Shown here: positions 24,838-33,545 of the stretch, one piece after another
How the letters are laid out: every line of letters starts with the position of its first letter
Numbering within the stretch: the stretch's first letter is position 1
Origin: a virus
Reading direction: 5' to 3' (one strand)
DNA: 64,000 nucleotides
IMG/VR virus record: IMGVR_UViG_3300035180_002714
Coordinates: 94,426-158,425 of that record
Made by a program: the position numbers and the translations under genes
Notes under the pieces: generated by a model
Seen by the model: the letters and a program-made list of their open reading frames with translations, nothing else
Databases searched by the model: none
What the model was told of the DNA's origin: nothing

Positions 24838-25284
24838 TCAGCGAAGCGCTTGCGCGACTCCCTGGCTGAGTTCCGGCGGGAGGCCGTGCATCCCAGAAGC
24901 GATGCCGGTCAGGCCGCCGAGCAGAGCGCCGAGAGCGCCCGCGGGGACCGCGCTCTTCTGCTGCTCGTACGGATCGCTCGACAGGAAGTGCGGTGCCATG
25001 CCGATGCCTGCACCGGCAGCAGCCGGCATCGCGGCACGGCGAAGCAGCGCCATGAGCGCGGGGCTCTCGGCGATCTTCTCGTTGGTGAGCGTGGCGTACG
25101 CGGCGATGCCATCTGCGATTGCGCGCGCTTCCTTGCGACGCACGAAGGCCTTCATGCCGATCGTCGCGACGGCTTCCTTGATCGTCAGCTCGGGAACGCC
25201 GAGCATCGCGCCGGCGACCTTGTGGAGGCCGAGGTCACGGACGGCGGAGGTGACGTGCGGAGGGATGAGGTCATCGAGGGTCAC
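24838..25284 (-). CDS. Small glycine-zipper virion protein
   Basis: 148 residues. Helical N-terminal half (IKEAVATIGMKAFVRRKEAR) and a C-terminal glycine-zipper hairpin (AAAGAGIGMAP, then AGALGALLGGLTGIASG) with a polar turn SSDPYEQQKS. Overlaps the upstream gene by 4 nt. Similar hairpins occur in neighbouring proteins; probably membrane-active or structural in the head. Confidence 0.6.
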   Translation of the reverse strand: MTLDDLIPPHVTSAVRDLGLHKVAGAMLGVPELTIKEAVATIGMKAFVRRKEARAIADGIAAYATLTNEKIAESPALMALLRRAAMPAAAGAGIGMAPHFLSSDPYEQQKSAVPAGALGALLGGLTGIASGMHGLPPELSQGVAQALR

Positions 25285-26561
25285 GAGTTGCCTCCAGGCA
25301 GTTGCAGTTTTTCGAGGTCGCGCGCGAGATCCTGGACGGGAGGCGTCACCCAGCGATGGTTGTCGGAGTGGACCTGTCCGTCGTACTTCAGGTTCTTGAG
25401 GTCACCGCCGGTGTTGCCTGCTGGATAGGGGTGCAGATCGCGGAGCGCAGTAAGGGGCCACTCCTCGCGCGGTTGTCGGTTGGGAACCACGCCGCGAGCG
25501 TAGCCTTGATGTGTCGACGCTTCAGGCGCCTTGTTCATGTGCGTGTGCAATGCGCCGCCGAGCCCGCCCGCGGCTGCACCGCCGAGAGCGCCGCGCATCG
25601 CGCCGCCGGCTCGGTCGTCCTTGTCAGCAAGCGCACCGCTGATTGCGCCGACACCGCCGCCCATCAACGCTCCTCGGCCGAGCGAGGGAAGCAGTTCGGC
25701 GAGCGCGGGCGGCAGCACCATGGCGCGCTTGTCGTTGCCGCCGGTCACCGCGCGTTCCGAATCCGCGAGCAGCTTGATCGACATGTAGTCCGGACCCGAG
25801 CCCGACATCACAGCCTGACGCAGGAACGACCGTACTGCATTCTTGTCGGTCGAGAGCACCGGCGCGAAGCGAGACATCGTGTGGTAGGCCTCCATGAGCG
25901 TCTTGTCGTCCGCGTTGGCGAGGACCGAGTCGGTCTTCTTCAGCTCACCCAAGATGGCTTGACGTGCGGCCTCGTCTCCGGCATGGCTTGCGGTCTCCAT
26001 CGCCTTGTTGGCCATGTCGCGCAGGAGGTTGGCGCCGGTGGTGCCCATCTCCTTGCCGAACGTCTGGATGGCCGCGCCCGCTCCCATGGAGAACGGATCC
26101 TTCTTCTCACCGAATTCGCGTCCGGTGATCTTGCGTTTGATGAGGTCGCCGATGCCGCCCGAGATGCCTTGTGCGACGCCCGTTACGGGCGATGCCCCGA
26201 GCTGTCCGAAGCTGCCCTTGAGGCCGCTCGCACCGCCAGCTCCGAACTCGGCGCCCTGGCCTGACATCTCGCGACCTGCGTGCGCGATGTTGCCTCCGAT
26301 GGCTTGTCCTGTCGCACTCGCGCCCTGACCGAGCATGTGTCCGAGGATCGCTGACCACGGGTTCGCCGCGGCCGTCTTCATCGGGTTGTACTCGGCGCGG
26401 TTGAGCTGTTGCTCCGTCGAGTGTGCACGATCGATCGCCTTGTGCACGATGCCCGGGATCATCGCACCCACTGCAAGAGGCAGCATGACGCCTGCGCGCT
26501 TCTCGACGAAGCGACCAACGCCGTGACGCACGGCCAGTTCGAGCACGTCCGCTAGCTGCAC
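25281..26561 (-). CDS. Virion protein with glycine-zipper hairpin
   Basis: 426 residues if started at GTG 26561, which overlaps the preceding gene by 10 nt and has a GAGG ribosome-binding site; a longer frame upstream is Arg-rich and looks like read-through of the other gene. It contains AVRHGVGRFVEKRAG near the start (weakly tag-like), several amphipathic helices, and near residues 320-360 a glycine-zipper hairpin (GALMGGGVGAISGAL, then GALGGAAAGGLGGAL). The C-terminus is soluble. Likely a structural or ejection protein. Confidence 0.6.
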   Translation of the reverse strand: MQLADVLELAVRHGVGRFVEKRAGVMLPLAVGAMIPGIVHKAIDRAHSTEQQLNRAEYNPMKTAAANPWSAILGHMLGQGASATGQAIGGNIAHAGREMSGQGAEFGAGGASGLKGSFGQLGASPVTGVAQGISGGIGDLIKRKITGREFGEKKDPFSMGAGAAIQTFGKEMGTTGANLLRDMANKAMETASHAGDEAARQAILGELKKTDSVLANADDKTLMEAYHTMSRFAPVLSTDKNAVRSFLRQAVMSGSGPDYMSIKLLADSERAVTGGNDKRAMVLPPALAELLPSLGRGALMGGGVGAISGALADKDDRAGGAMRGALGGAAAGGLGGALHTHMNKAPEASTHQGYARGVVPNRQPREEWPLTALRDLHPYPAGNTGGDLKNLKYDGQVHSDNHRWVTPPVQDLARDLEKLQLPGGNS

Positions 26562-27481
26562 TGGGACCTCGCGTGTGCGGCACCGAGACGGAGCCGGTTG
26601 GCCTCGACGGCGATCTTGACCAGCGTGGCGAACGTTCGGTTGGCGTCGGTCTCGTCGACGAGATGACGATCTGCGAGTGCCGCGACCTTCGCGTGCGCGT
26701 CGTCGAAGGAGATCGGCGCGAGGCCCTGGCTCTCCTTGACCATGTTCAACACCACGAGACCGATCTCGTGGTTGTGCAGCGCGAGCGCGTCCTTCTCGAA
26801 CGCAGCCGCGGTGGGCGCCCCCGATGCGCGCTTGAGCAACGTTCCGAGGTTGGTGAACGCGTCTTCGAACGCCCACTCGGCCTGCTTGTACTGGTCCTCG
26901 AGGACCGCTGCCAGCTTCATGATGCGGCGATCGCGGAACGCCGCCTCTTTGGCTTCGTCCTTCTTGGGCGGGAACGGCGGCGCCTTCTTCTTCGGCTTGT
27001 CCTCGTCGTCCTTGGCCTTCTGCTTCGGTCCTTTGGGGAACGGACCGTCGTTGTCGTCAGCGCCGTCGTCGTCGTCAGCAGGCACCGCAGGTTCGTCGCC
27101 CGCGAGATCGTGGCGCTGCATCTCGTTGGGCAGCGGCCCTTCGTCGCCGTCGGGCTCCGCGTGGGGCATGCCCCCAGCGTCGCCACCAGGAGCCATGTGC
27201 GGAACGTCGACCTGCCCGATGAGCTGTTGAACGATCTGACGAGCGTCGATCGGATCGAACTCGTTCGTCATGTCCGGCTGTCCTTGGGCCTTCTGCTGGT
27301 CCATGAGACGCAGGAACGCCTGCGTGTTCGCGGCCTGGACCATGCGCGCGATCTGGTCAGGGTTCAGCGAACCTTGTGCGGCCTCAGCGGTCGCAGCATC
27401 GGCAAGCTTGTCACCGTTCATGAACCGATCGACGACCCGCTCGGCCATCTGATCGAAGTCTTGTTCGCGAAATGCACGCAT
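26552..27481 (-). CDS. Virion protein with acidic/basic linker
   Basis: 309 residues. The start is ATG 27481, which overlaps the preceding stop by one base (TGATG). The N-terminal third is helical (FREQDFDQMAERVVDRFMNG), the middle is a charged low-complexity linker (ADDDDGADDNDGPFPKG, then KDDEDKPKKKAPPFPPKK), and the C-terminal third is a helical domain (AALADRHLVDETDANRTFAT). A similar Asp/Lys/Pro linker occurs in the 1051-residue neighbour. No family recognised. Confidence 0.6.
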   Translation of the reverse strand: MRAFREQDFDQMAERVVDRFMNGDKLADAATAEAAQGSLNPDQIARMVQAANTQAFLRLMDQQKAQGQPDMTNEFDPIDARQIVQQLIGQVDVPHMAPGGDAGGMPHAEPDGDEGPLPNEMQRHDLAGDEPAVPADDDDGADDNDGPFPKGPKQKAKDDEDKPKKKAPPFPPKKDEAKEAAFRDRRIMKLAAVLEDQYKQAEWAFEDAFTNLGTLLKRASGAPTAAAFEKDALALHNHEIGLVVLNMVKESQGLAPISFDDAHAKVAALADRHLVDETDANRTFATLVKIAVEANRLRLGAAHARSQCS

Positions 27482-28152
27482 CAGTGAAGGATCTCCCCGT
27501 GAGGCACGATGTCCTCGACATGCCACGTCACCTCGCGGTGCTTGAGCTTGAGCAGCGTCTCCGCCATGTTCGGCTCGCCGCGGTTTGCCGCCGCTTGCGC
27601 AGCCGTCATCGCCGTCTTCATCAGCTGGTGAGCCGCGAGCGCATCCGGGCCTGCGATGCTCGAAGCACGCAGCGTGCTGATGCTGCGGAAGTATGACTCG
27701 CGCATGGCTTGTTCGTTGACGTGGTCTGGTGAAAGCACAGTCTTGCGACCGCTGAGGTGTGCGATCGCCTCGATGCCGTCGAAGTGCAGCGCGCGCTCGA
27801 GCATGACTTTGCCCGTTCGCGAGCCCTTGTACATGTTGACCCAGCGCATCATCTCAAGTCGATCGCGGAACGCGGCAACGTTGCAGCAGAGATGGCGATA
27901 GGGCGAGAGAAGTTCAGGAGGCACGCCGCCCCGTGTGCTGATGTCCTCGTCAGACGCACCGGCGATGATCCACGCTTGAAGCAGCTCGCGTTCGAACGCG
28001 TCTTCGTACACGTCGACCACGCGTTCGATCACGTCGTCCGCAACGCCTTGGGTCTTGAAGTTCCAAAGGGCAGCTTCGTACGCGTGTGCAGGCGCGTGCG
28101 GCGACCGCATCACCGCTTGGTAGCGGTCGTCGGGGCTGCGTTCACGACGCAT
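27481..28152 (-). CDS. Uncharacterised helical virion-cluster protein
   Basis: 223 residues from ATG 28152, which has AAGGAG ten bases upstream and overlaps the previous gene by 11 nt; an ATG at 28110 is an alternative. The protein is soluble-looking and helical (ADDVIERVVDVYEDAFEREL, then HLCCNVAAFRDRLEMMRWV), with no motif I recognise. Its size and place suggest a structural or assembly role, for example an internal head protein. Confidence 0.6.
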   Translation of the reverse strand: MRRERSPDDRYQAVMRSPHAPAHAYEAALWNFKTQGVADDVIERVVDVYEDAFERELLQAWIIAGASDEDISTRGGVPPELLSPYRHLCCNVAAFRDRLEMMRWVNMYKGSRTGKVMLERALHFDGIEAIAHLSGRKTVLSPDHVNEQAMRESYFRSISTLRASSIAGPDALAAHQLMKTAMTAAQAAANRGEPNMAETLLKLKHREVTWHVEDIVPHGEILH

Positions 28153-31100
28153 GGTCGTCCGGCTCCTTGACGGCCTGCACCCCGCGGCTCAAGCGCAGGA
28201 CCAGGTCACCAAGCCCCTTGAACGTCGACTGGAGGTTGTCCTCGAGTCCCGAGAAGGTCTGCTCACCGATCTGCGGCTTGAGGGCGGACTCCTGCATCCA
28301 CAGCGTCAACATGACGCGCGCGAGGTTGTCGACCGCCTTCTCGAGGTTCGGCAGGTACTGGCCCACCACGCTATGAAGTGCCGGCGACTGCGCGAGCGTT
28401 GCCACAGCAGCTGCGTCGAACATGTCTGCCGAATGCAACTGCGCGGCTTGATCGAGGAAGTGCGGATTGACCTCCTGCGGAAGCGTCTGCGCGTTCGGGC
28501 CGTCTGGCGGCATCGTCGCGTTGGGCGGCTGTTGCTGCTGACCCATCGACGGATCCATGCCGGGCTGTCCGCCCATGCCACTCATCATCGATGGGTCTTG
28601 TCCCATGCCGGGCTGTCCGCCCATGCCCATCGACGGATCCATGCCGAGCTGTCCGCCCATGCTCATCGACGGATCCATGCCGGGCTGTCCGCCCATGCTC
28701 ATCGACGGGTCCTGTTGCGCCTGGCCACCCATCATCGACGGGTCACCTGCAGCCGGCGGGAACGCGCCGCCCGGCGGCATGCCCGGCGGAACAGCGGCAC
28801 CCATCGACGGGTCTTGGGGCGGTGCACCCATGCCTGCCGTCATGCCAGGCGGCATGCCGGGTTGCCCCGTCGCGAGATTCATCGAAGACGGAGGAGCGCC
28901 CATCGCCTGCGTCTGCACGCTCGGCGCAGGAGGCGCGCCACCCGCGATCTCGGACGAGCGCTGGAGCAGCATCTGGATGGTCTGCTGCTTCTCGACCAGC
29001 TTCTGCATCTCCTGCTGGATGTGCTGGTCCATCTCCATCGCCGCGAGGTCGAGTGGAGCGGGCGGAGGCGGGGCCGGAGGAGCCTGGCCCATGGCGGCCA
29101 TCGCCGCGTCCTGGCCGAGGTTCGGGTCGCCGCCCATGCTCGGGTCCATGCCGGGATCGCCGCCCGGAGGTCCGTCGCTCGGGGGCGCCTTCTTCTTCGG
29201 CTTGTCGGAGTCGGACTTCTTCTTGTCGTCGTCCGCCGCGCCTTTGAAGTACGACTTCAACGCTGCCGACTTTTCGTGACCGATCGAGAAGTGATGTCCG
29301 GTGGATGTCACGATTGGAACGCAACCACGATCATGGTCGTAGGGCAGGATCGCGATGCTCTCACCCTTCTGAATGACGTGACCGTCCGGCAGGCGCATGT
29401 CGGCGTGCGCGTCATGCATCACGGTTGCATGTTCGGCGTGCGGCGCGTACTGACGCCACCAACCGGGTGTTTGATCCGCAAGCTTGTCGAGGCGCATCTG
29501 CACCCGCGCGAGCTGTTGGCTCGTCGCAATCCACGCAGTCGCCTTGTGGTCTGCTGCCGTCTTGACGAGCAACGCCTCGGCATCGACGACCGAGATGTTG
29601 CACGCGAATGCGAGCTTCTTGAGCGCGGGCACGAAGCTCAGCGGTGCCATCCCGTTGATGGAGAACTGCTTGGCGCCTGCGTCCTTGATCGAGACCTTCT
29701 TCGCGCCGACCGCGGAGAGCATGTTCGAGACACATGCCTGTAGGTCGAGCGCTGACTGGAACCAGCCGCGCTCGTTGAGGCGCACCTTAAGCGGCACCCA
29801 GATGAAGTCCGTCGGAAGGTAGACGACATCGGCGCCCTTGGGCATCCAGATCGTGTTGTACGGATACGCTGCGTCGGTCGAGAGCGTCTTCTCGGGACCG
29901 AAGTCTCCAGGCGTCGCCTTGATGCGACGGACGCCATCCGACCCCGTCGAGATCGACTTGATCGTGACGGGACCCGTCGCTTGGAACGTGGTGCCGCGCT
30001 GGCGGACGAAGAAGCCCTTGCCCGCCTTGGGCTCACCACTGACGTCCGTGAACATGCGGGCATGCAACGAACCGCCGACACCGTCCGCGATCGAATCACG
30101 GCCCACGAGCCTGTTCGGCTCGATGTAGTCACCGTTGTCGAACACCGCGAGGAACGGCTTGGCGTCATACCCACGGCGCGTGGCGTAGCTGCCCTCGTCT
30201 GGCCGCCCGTGCGGGTAGACCTTGTTCGAGCTGCCGTGCGTCTCGGGATCGGTGTACGAGTTGTCGACGAGTGGGTTGTGTGCGGGAACGGCCGGACGTC
30301 GGCCGTAACGCGTGCCCTCATCGAACAGATCGATCGGGAAGGGCATCACGAACGCGGTGCGCTCCTTCCCGTCCGATGCGTAGAGCGTGTAGATGCCGGG
30401 CTGCTTGGGCTCGACCCAGTGCTCGTAGGGCTGCTCTTGCACCGCCATGTTGCGGTTCAGGCGCTCGTCCTTGGCGGCGAAGCCCTTCTTGCGCACACCC
30501 GTGTACGCCTCCCCGGCCTTGTCACCGAAGATGCGCTTGAAGTCGGTCGGTGTGTTGTCGGCGTCGGCGATCCACAGCGCACCGCCATGTTGCTGCCTGG
30601 CCGCGACCTTCTCGAGGCGGGGCTGAAGTGCGGCCGCGAGCGTCTTCATGCCGTACGTCGACGCCGCCTGCTTGAACAGCGTCGGGTTCCGTTCGAGAAG
30701 TCGGACGTAGGCAGCCTTCATCGTGTTCGGCGCGGCCGAGAGCAACGACGGGAGCATGAGGTCTGCTTCGCTCGCGACCTTCTCGAGCGTCTCCACCGTC
30801 ATCACCCGTGCGACGTCGATGAGCGCCTTGGGCACCCACGAGGCATACGAGAATCGGCCGGTGATCGGCGGCACGACGACGTTGCGGATGTCGACGTCTG
30901 TGTAGAGCGTCTCGGGCGTCTTGACACCCGCGCCCAAGGACGCGAGTCCGGTCTTGTCGATCTCGTCGAGCCAACCCTTGGAGAGCGGCAGGAAGACGTT
31001 CAGGGCCTTGTGATAGAAGACCTCGAGCGGCTTGATGGCGTTGTCGACCATCACCACCGGAACGTAGATCGGTTGGTTGTGGCGCAAGACCACGAACGAC

Positions 31101-31297
31101 CCCACACCTGACCCTTTGTCGATGTCGACATCGAGCACCTTGAAGGTGACGACGTCTTGCATCAGGTCAGGCATACGCGTCGACAGCAGGTTGTACGCCA
31201 TCTCCGACATGCCCTGTTCGAACAGGGCTGTCTCTTGGTCGGGACCCGCGTTCATGCCGGCCTGGAGCTGTTGAGTGCGGGGCGACATTGCCGGCAT
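28142..31297 (-). CDS. Large virion protein with Met/Gly/Pro repeat region
   Basis: 1051 residues from ATG 31297 with a GAGG ribosome-binding site. Residues 1-650 look folded (PDLMQDVVTFKVLDVDIDKG, VVPPITGRFSYASWVPKALI, YNTIWMPKGADVVYLPTDFI). Then comes a charged linker (KKKSDSDKPKKKAPPSDG), a coiled-coil-like helix, and a long Gly/Met/Pro/Ser-rich region with a 12-residue repeat of the type DPSMSMGGQPGM. The last 130 residues are helical again. No enzymatic motif was found. It is the largest virion-module protein outside the polymerase and probably a major internal or head-vertex component. Confidence 0.65.
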   Translation of the reverse strand: MPAMSPRTQQLQAGMNAGPDQETALFEQGMSEMAYNLLSTRMPDLMQDVVTFKVLDVDIDKGSGVGSFVVLRHNQPIYVPVVMVDNAIKPLEVFYHKALNVFLPLSKGWLDEIDKTGLASLGAGVKTPETLYTDVDIRNVVVPPITGRFSYASWVPKALIDVARVMTVETLEKVASEADLMLPSLLSAAPNTMKAAYVRLLERNPTLFKQAASTYGMKTLAAALQPRLEKVAARQQHGGALWIADADNTPTDFKRIFGDKAGEAYTGVRKKGFAAKDERLNRNMAVQEQPYEHWVEPKQPGIYTLYASDGKERTAFVMPFPIDLFDEGTRYGRRPAVPAHNPLVDNSYTDPETHGSSNKVYPHGRPDEGSYATRRGYDAKPFLAVFDNGDYIEPNRLVGRDSIADGVGGSLHARMFTDVSGEPKAGKGFFVRQRGTTFQATGPVTIKSISTGSDGVRRIKATPGDFGPEKTLSTDAAYPYNTIWMPKGADVVYLPTDFIWVPLKVRLNERGWFQSALDLQACVSNMLSAVGAKKVSIKDAGAKQFSINGMAPLSFVPALKKLAFACNISVVDAEALLVKTAADHKATAWIATSQQLARVQMRLDKLADQTPGWWRQYAPHAEHATVMHDAHADMRLPDGHVIQKGESIAILPYDHDRGCVPIVTSTGHHFSIGHEKSAALKSYFKGAADDDKKKSDSDKPKKKAPPSDGPPGGDPGMDPSMGGDPNLGQDAAMAAMGQAPPAPPPPAPLDLAAMEMDQHIQQEMQKLVEKQQTIQMLLQRSSEIAGGAPPAPSVQTQAMGAPPSSMNLATGQPGMPPGMTAGMGAPPQDPSMGAAVPPGMPPGGAFPPAAGDPSMMGGQAQQDPSMSMGGQPGMDPSMSMGGQLGMDPSMGMGGQPGMGQDPSMMSGMGGQPGMDPSMGQQQQPPNATMPPDGPNAQTLPQEVNPHFLDQAAQLHSADMFDAAAVATLAQSPALHSVVGQYLPNLEKAVDNLARVMLTLWMQESALKPQIGEQTFSGLEDNLQSTFKGLGDLVLRLSRGVQAVKEPDDHAS
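28550..28735. repeat. Imperfect 36-bp tandem repeat in coding sequence
   Basis: About four to five imperfect copies of a 36-bp unit, read on the minus strand as DPSMSMGGQPGM. The DNA copies are close enough (for example gacggatccatgccgggctg recurs) to suggest recent expansion. Confidence 0.8.
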
Positions 31298-31309
31298 ATG
31301 GGACCTCGT

Positions 31310-31477
31310 CTACGAACTGGGGAAGCTGACGACTTTGGAGAGATTCGCGTCAGGAAGACCGCCCAGCTGCTTCGTCTTCTGCGCCTTGAGCGAGCCGAGG
31401 GTCGGGTTCAGGATCTCAGCAAGCTTCTCTTCGACGACGAGACGCCCCATTTCGCGGATGTGGCGCGGAAGGCTCAC
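31310..31477 (-). CDS. Small conserved-looking protein, 55 residues
   Basis: GTG at 31477 overlaps the stop of the upstream gene (GTGA); TAG at 31310 is 13 nt before the next ATG. Sequence SLPRHIREMGRLVVEEKLAE then ILNPTLGSLKAQKTKQLGGL suggests a short helical binding protein. The region would otherwise be a 180-bp gap in a gapless operon, which supports a real gene. Confidence 0.65.
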   Translation of the reverse strand: MSLPRHIREMGRLVVEEKLAEILNPTLGSLKAQKTKQLGGLPDANLSKVVSFPSS

Positions 31478-32793
31478 GCGCGCTGTGCCGCGTCGATGCG
31501 ACGGAAGAAGTCGCGAAGCGAGGCCTCCTTGTGCTCTTCCTTCTTCGACTCGCCTTCCTCGTGCTTCTTGCCCTCGATCTTCTCGCGGATGAAGTCGGGC
31601 ATGCCGCCCTTGTCCTTCTCCTTGTCGTCGTCCTTCTTCTCGTCCTTCTCGTCCTTCTTCATGAAGGGCGGGAGGTCGTCGGCCTGCTTGGTGCCCTGGT
31701 TGCCAGAGCGGCCATCGTAGGCGCCGGGCCGCGAGTGCGTCGCGTCCGGGTTGTGCTCACGGTAGCGATCACCGCGCGAGCCCGGCGGCAGGCTGGAAGA
31801 ACCCGTCGACGCATCCGCCGCCTCCTTCTGCAGGCCGCGGAGGTAGTACGCCTTCTCCTCGGTCGTCATGCCCATGCAGGCGCGGACCGCGGCGATCTTG
31901 GCGTTCTCGTGGAGACCGCCCGGGAGGTACTCGTGCACCTCGGCAGCGACCTTCTTGAAGAGCGCGATGTACGGGTCCTCGGCAGCCGCCTTGGCGGACT
32001 GCTGGGTCACCGAGTTCGAACCGCTCGGCGACTCGCCGGGCTTGTTCGGCTGCGCGGTCTCCTTGCCGACGACCGCGGGGCCGCCGACGAGGTTCATCAT
32101 CGCGCCGAGTGCACCCTGCGTGGGCAGGACGGCGTAGCCTGCGGGACGTTGTGCCGCGTCCATCTTGGCCTCGGCCGACGACATGGCGGTGTTGCCCTTG
32201 TCGCCACCCATGATCGTCGAGCCCTCGGCCGACTTGCGGAAGAGGTCAGCGAGCGACGCGGTGCGCGAGTGCTCCTGCACCGAGTTGTCCTTGGAGTCGG
32301 TCTCCTTGGGCTTGTTCGGCTGCTCCTCTTCCTTGCCGACCGTGCCCGGCCGGGTGTCGATCTCGGTCTTGCCGCGGCTGTCCTCGGCATAGCCGGGAGG
32401 ACGCTGCGAGGCGTCCATCTTGGTCTCGCCCGCGGGCGCCTCGGCTTGGGTGTTCCCCTTGTCGCCACCCTCGATGGTCGAGCCCTCGGCGGCCTTCGTC
32501 ATCAGCTGGGTCGCGTTGCGATCCGCGAGCTGCGCGACGTCTTCCCACGTCGCGAGCTTGTTGAAGCTCGCCGCCTTGAAGCCGGGCTGCTGCTTGATCC
32601 AGTCGGAGGCTGCGACCAGGTCCGTCCCGATCTTGTGGGTCGCCTCGCGCGACACACCCTTCAGAGGGTCGATGTCGACACGGTCAGCGATGTAGTCCGC
32701 GACCTTCGCCGCGGTGGTCTCGTCGGGGAACGCGGCTGCGCCGCTGTTGACCAACGCGGTCTGGATGCCACGGACGTACGCATGCTTGAACAT
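31474..32793 (-). CDS. Tagged virion protein with internal repeat
   Basis: 439 residues. The tag begins the protein (AYVRGIQTALVNSG, residues 5-18). Two repeat units of about 85-90 residues follow: each has AEGSTIxGGDKGNT, then KMDAxQRPxGYA, then VGKExxQPNKP. Later come a helical segment (AKIAAVRACMGMTTEEKAYY), a Lys/Glu/Asp-rich linker and the ending EASLRDFFRRIDAAQRA, which resembles ASLADLFRK inside the protein. First gene of the 21.4-32.8 kb unit, with a promoter element 35 nt upstream. Confidence 0.7.
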   Translation of the reverse strand: MFKHAYVRGIQTALVNSGAAAFPDETTAAKVADYIADRVDIDPLKGVSREATHKIGTDLVAASDWIKQQPGFKAASFNKLATWEDVAQLADRNATQLMTKAAEGSTIEGGDKGNTQAEAPAGETKMDASQRPPGYAEDSRGKTEIDTRPGTVGKEEEQPNKPKETDSKDNSVQEHSRTASLADLFRKSAEGSTIMGGDKGNTAMSSAEAKMDAAQRPAGYAVLPTQGALGAMMNLVGGPAVVGKETAQPNKPGESPSGSNSVTQQSAKAAAEDPYIALFKKVAAEVHEYLPGGLHENAKIAAVRACMGMTTEEKAYYLRGLQKEAADASTGSSSLPPGSRGDRYREHNPDATHSRPGAYDGRSGNQGTKQADDLPPFMKKDEKDEKKDDDKEKDKGGMPDFIREKIEGKKHEEGESKKEEHKEASLRDFFRRIDAAQRA

Positions 32794-32827
32794 TTTTGCC
32801 TCGGGGAAGCTGTGCAGAGATTGACGA

Positions 32828-32836
32828 AATGATAGG
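32828..32836 (-). promoter_or_regulatory. CCTATCATT late-type promoter element
   Basis: Minus-strand CCTATCATT in the 72-bp gap downstream of a tagged gene. The predicted start near 32822 gives a leader of about 29 nt with a GAGG before the ATG at 32793. No -35 box found. Confidence 0.55.
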
Positions 32837-32865
32837 ACGAGACTCTCAAATATCCAACAGTTGCG

Positions 32866-33102
32866 CTAACCGAGCGCGCGAGCCTTTTGAGCCCCCGCTG
32901 CCATGGGCGGCGCCGCGGATGTTGGAGCGGCCATCGCGGGAGGCAGTGGTGCTGCCATTCCCGCTGCGCCAGGACTGCCCGACGTGCCACCGCCGACGCC
33001 ACCACCGACATTCATACCACCAGCACCCATGCCCATGCCTTGAGCGAGCTTGAAGCGGGTGAGTGCATCGGTACGGCCTTTATTATAGGCGTCGTTGATC
33101 AT
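32866..33102 (-). CDS. Tagged small virion protein, Gly/Ala/Pro-rich
   Basis: 78 residues. The tag is textbook (AYNKGRTDALTRFKLA, residues 5-20) and is followed only by a Met/Gly/Ala/Pro-rich tail. The protein is therefore almost nothing but tag plus disordered tail, like the genes at 1190-1504 and 16333-16512. ATG overlaps the stop of the next tagged gene upstream (ATGA). Confidence 0.75.
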   Translation of the reverse strand: MINDAYNKGRTDALTRFKLAQGMGMGAGGMNVGGGVGGGTSGSPGAAGMAAPLPPAMAAPTSAAPPMAAGAQKARALG

Positions 33103-33545
33103 TGATAGAGGTCCTTCGGTTTACTGCCGAGTAGATGTCCGAGGCCACGTCCAGCTCGTGCGCCCGCTTGTGCGAGAAGAGGTCCGCCAAGCATGCCAAG
33201 CGCCGGGAAACCATATGCGCTCCCAGCGATTCCACCAAGCGCACCGAGCGCGTTTGATAGGTGGCCCTCTTGCGGGTTTGACCGCATGGCAGAGAGTGCC
33301 ATGAGCGGTGCTGCGATCGTGCCAGCACGTCCAATCCAGTTCAACGGCTGGCCCTTGACGCTGGGCCACCATACGTTCTTGGTGGAAAGCATTCCACCCG
33401 GAGAGAACGTACGCGGTCCTTCCACGAAAGCACGCCCAGGCTGTCCGATGAAGGTCTGCTTGATGCCTTCCATGATGCCCGCGTCTTTGACTTGGAAGCG
33501 CGCAAGGGCATCTTCGATACCCTTTGCATGTGCTCGAGCGATCAT
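33099..33545 (-). CDS. Tagged virion protein with hydrophobic glycine-rich segment
   Basis: 148 residues. Tag at residues 5-20 (AHAKGIEDALARFQVK). The middle has WWPSVKGQPLNWIG, and the C-terminal half is Gly/Ala/Leu-rich (ALGALGGIAGSAYGFPALGM) and could enter a membrane. The ATG overlaps the stop of the beta-prime C-terminal gene by one base, so it is co-translated with a polymerase subunit. Confidence 0.75.
   Translation of the reverse strand: MIARAHAKGIEDALARFQVKDAGIMEGIKQTFIGQPGRAFVEGPRTFSPGGMLSTKNVWWPSVKGQPLNWIGRAGTIAAPLMALSAMRSNPQEGHLSNALGALGGIAGSAYGFPALGMLGGPLLAQAGARAGRGLGHLLGSKPKDLYQ

Noticed and set aside
26561-26876. N-terminal extension of the gene at 25281-26561
   Set aside because: The extension would be Arg-rich and lies in another frame of the upstream gene; the GTG at 26561 has a ribosome-binding site and gives a normal-looking N-terminus.
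28550-28735. Repeats with similar spacing in the 1051-residue protein gene
   Set aside because: In-frame, degenerate and contiguous, so a protein repeat and not an array or recombination site.
33083-33089. TATAAT on the minus strand near 33085
   Set aside because: It lies inside the tag of the gene at 32866-33102 (Ala-Tyr-Asn-Lys codons), downstream of its own start codon, so it is a coding coincidence and not counted as a promoter.
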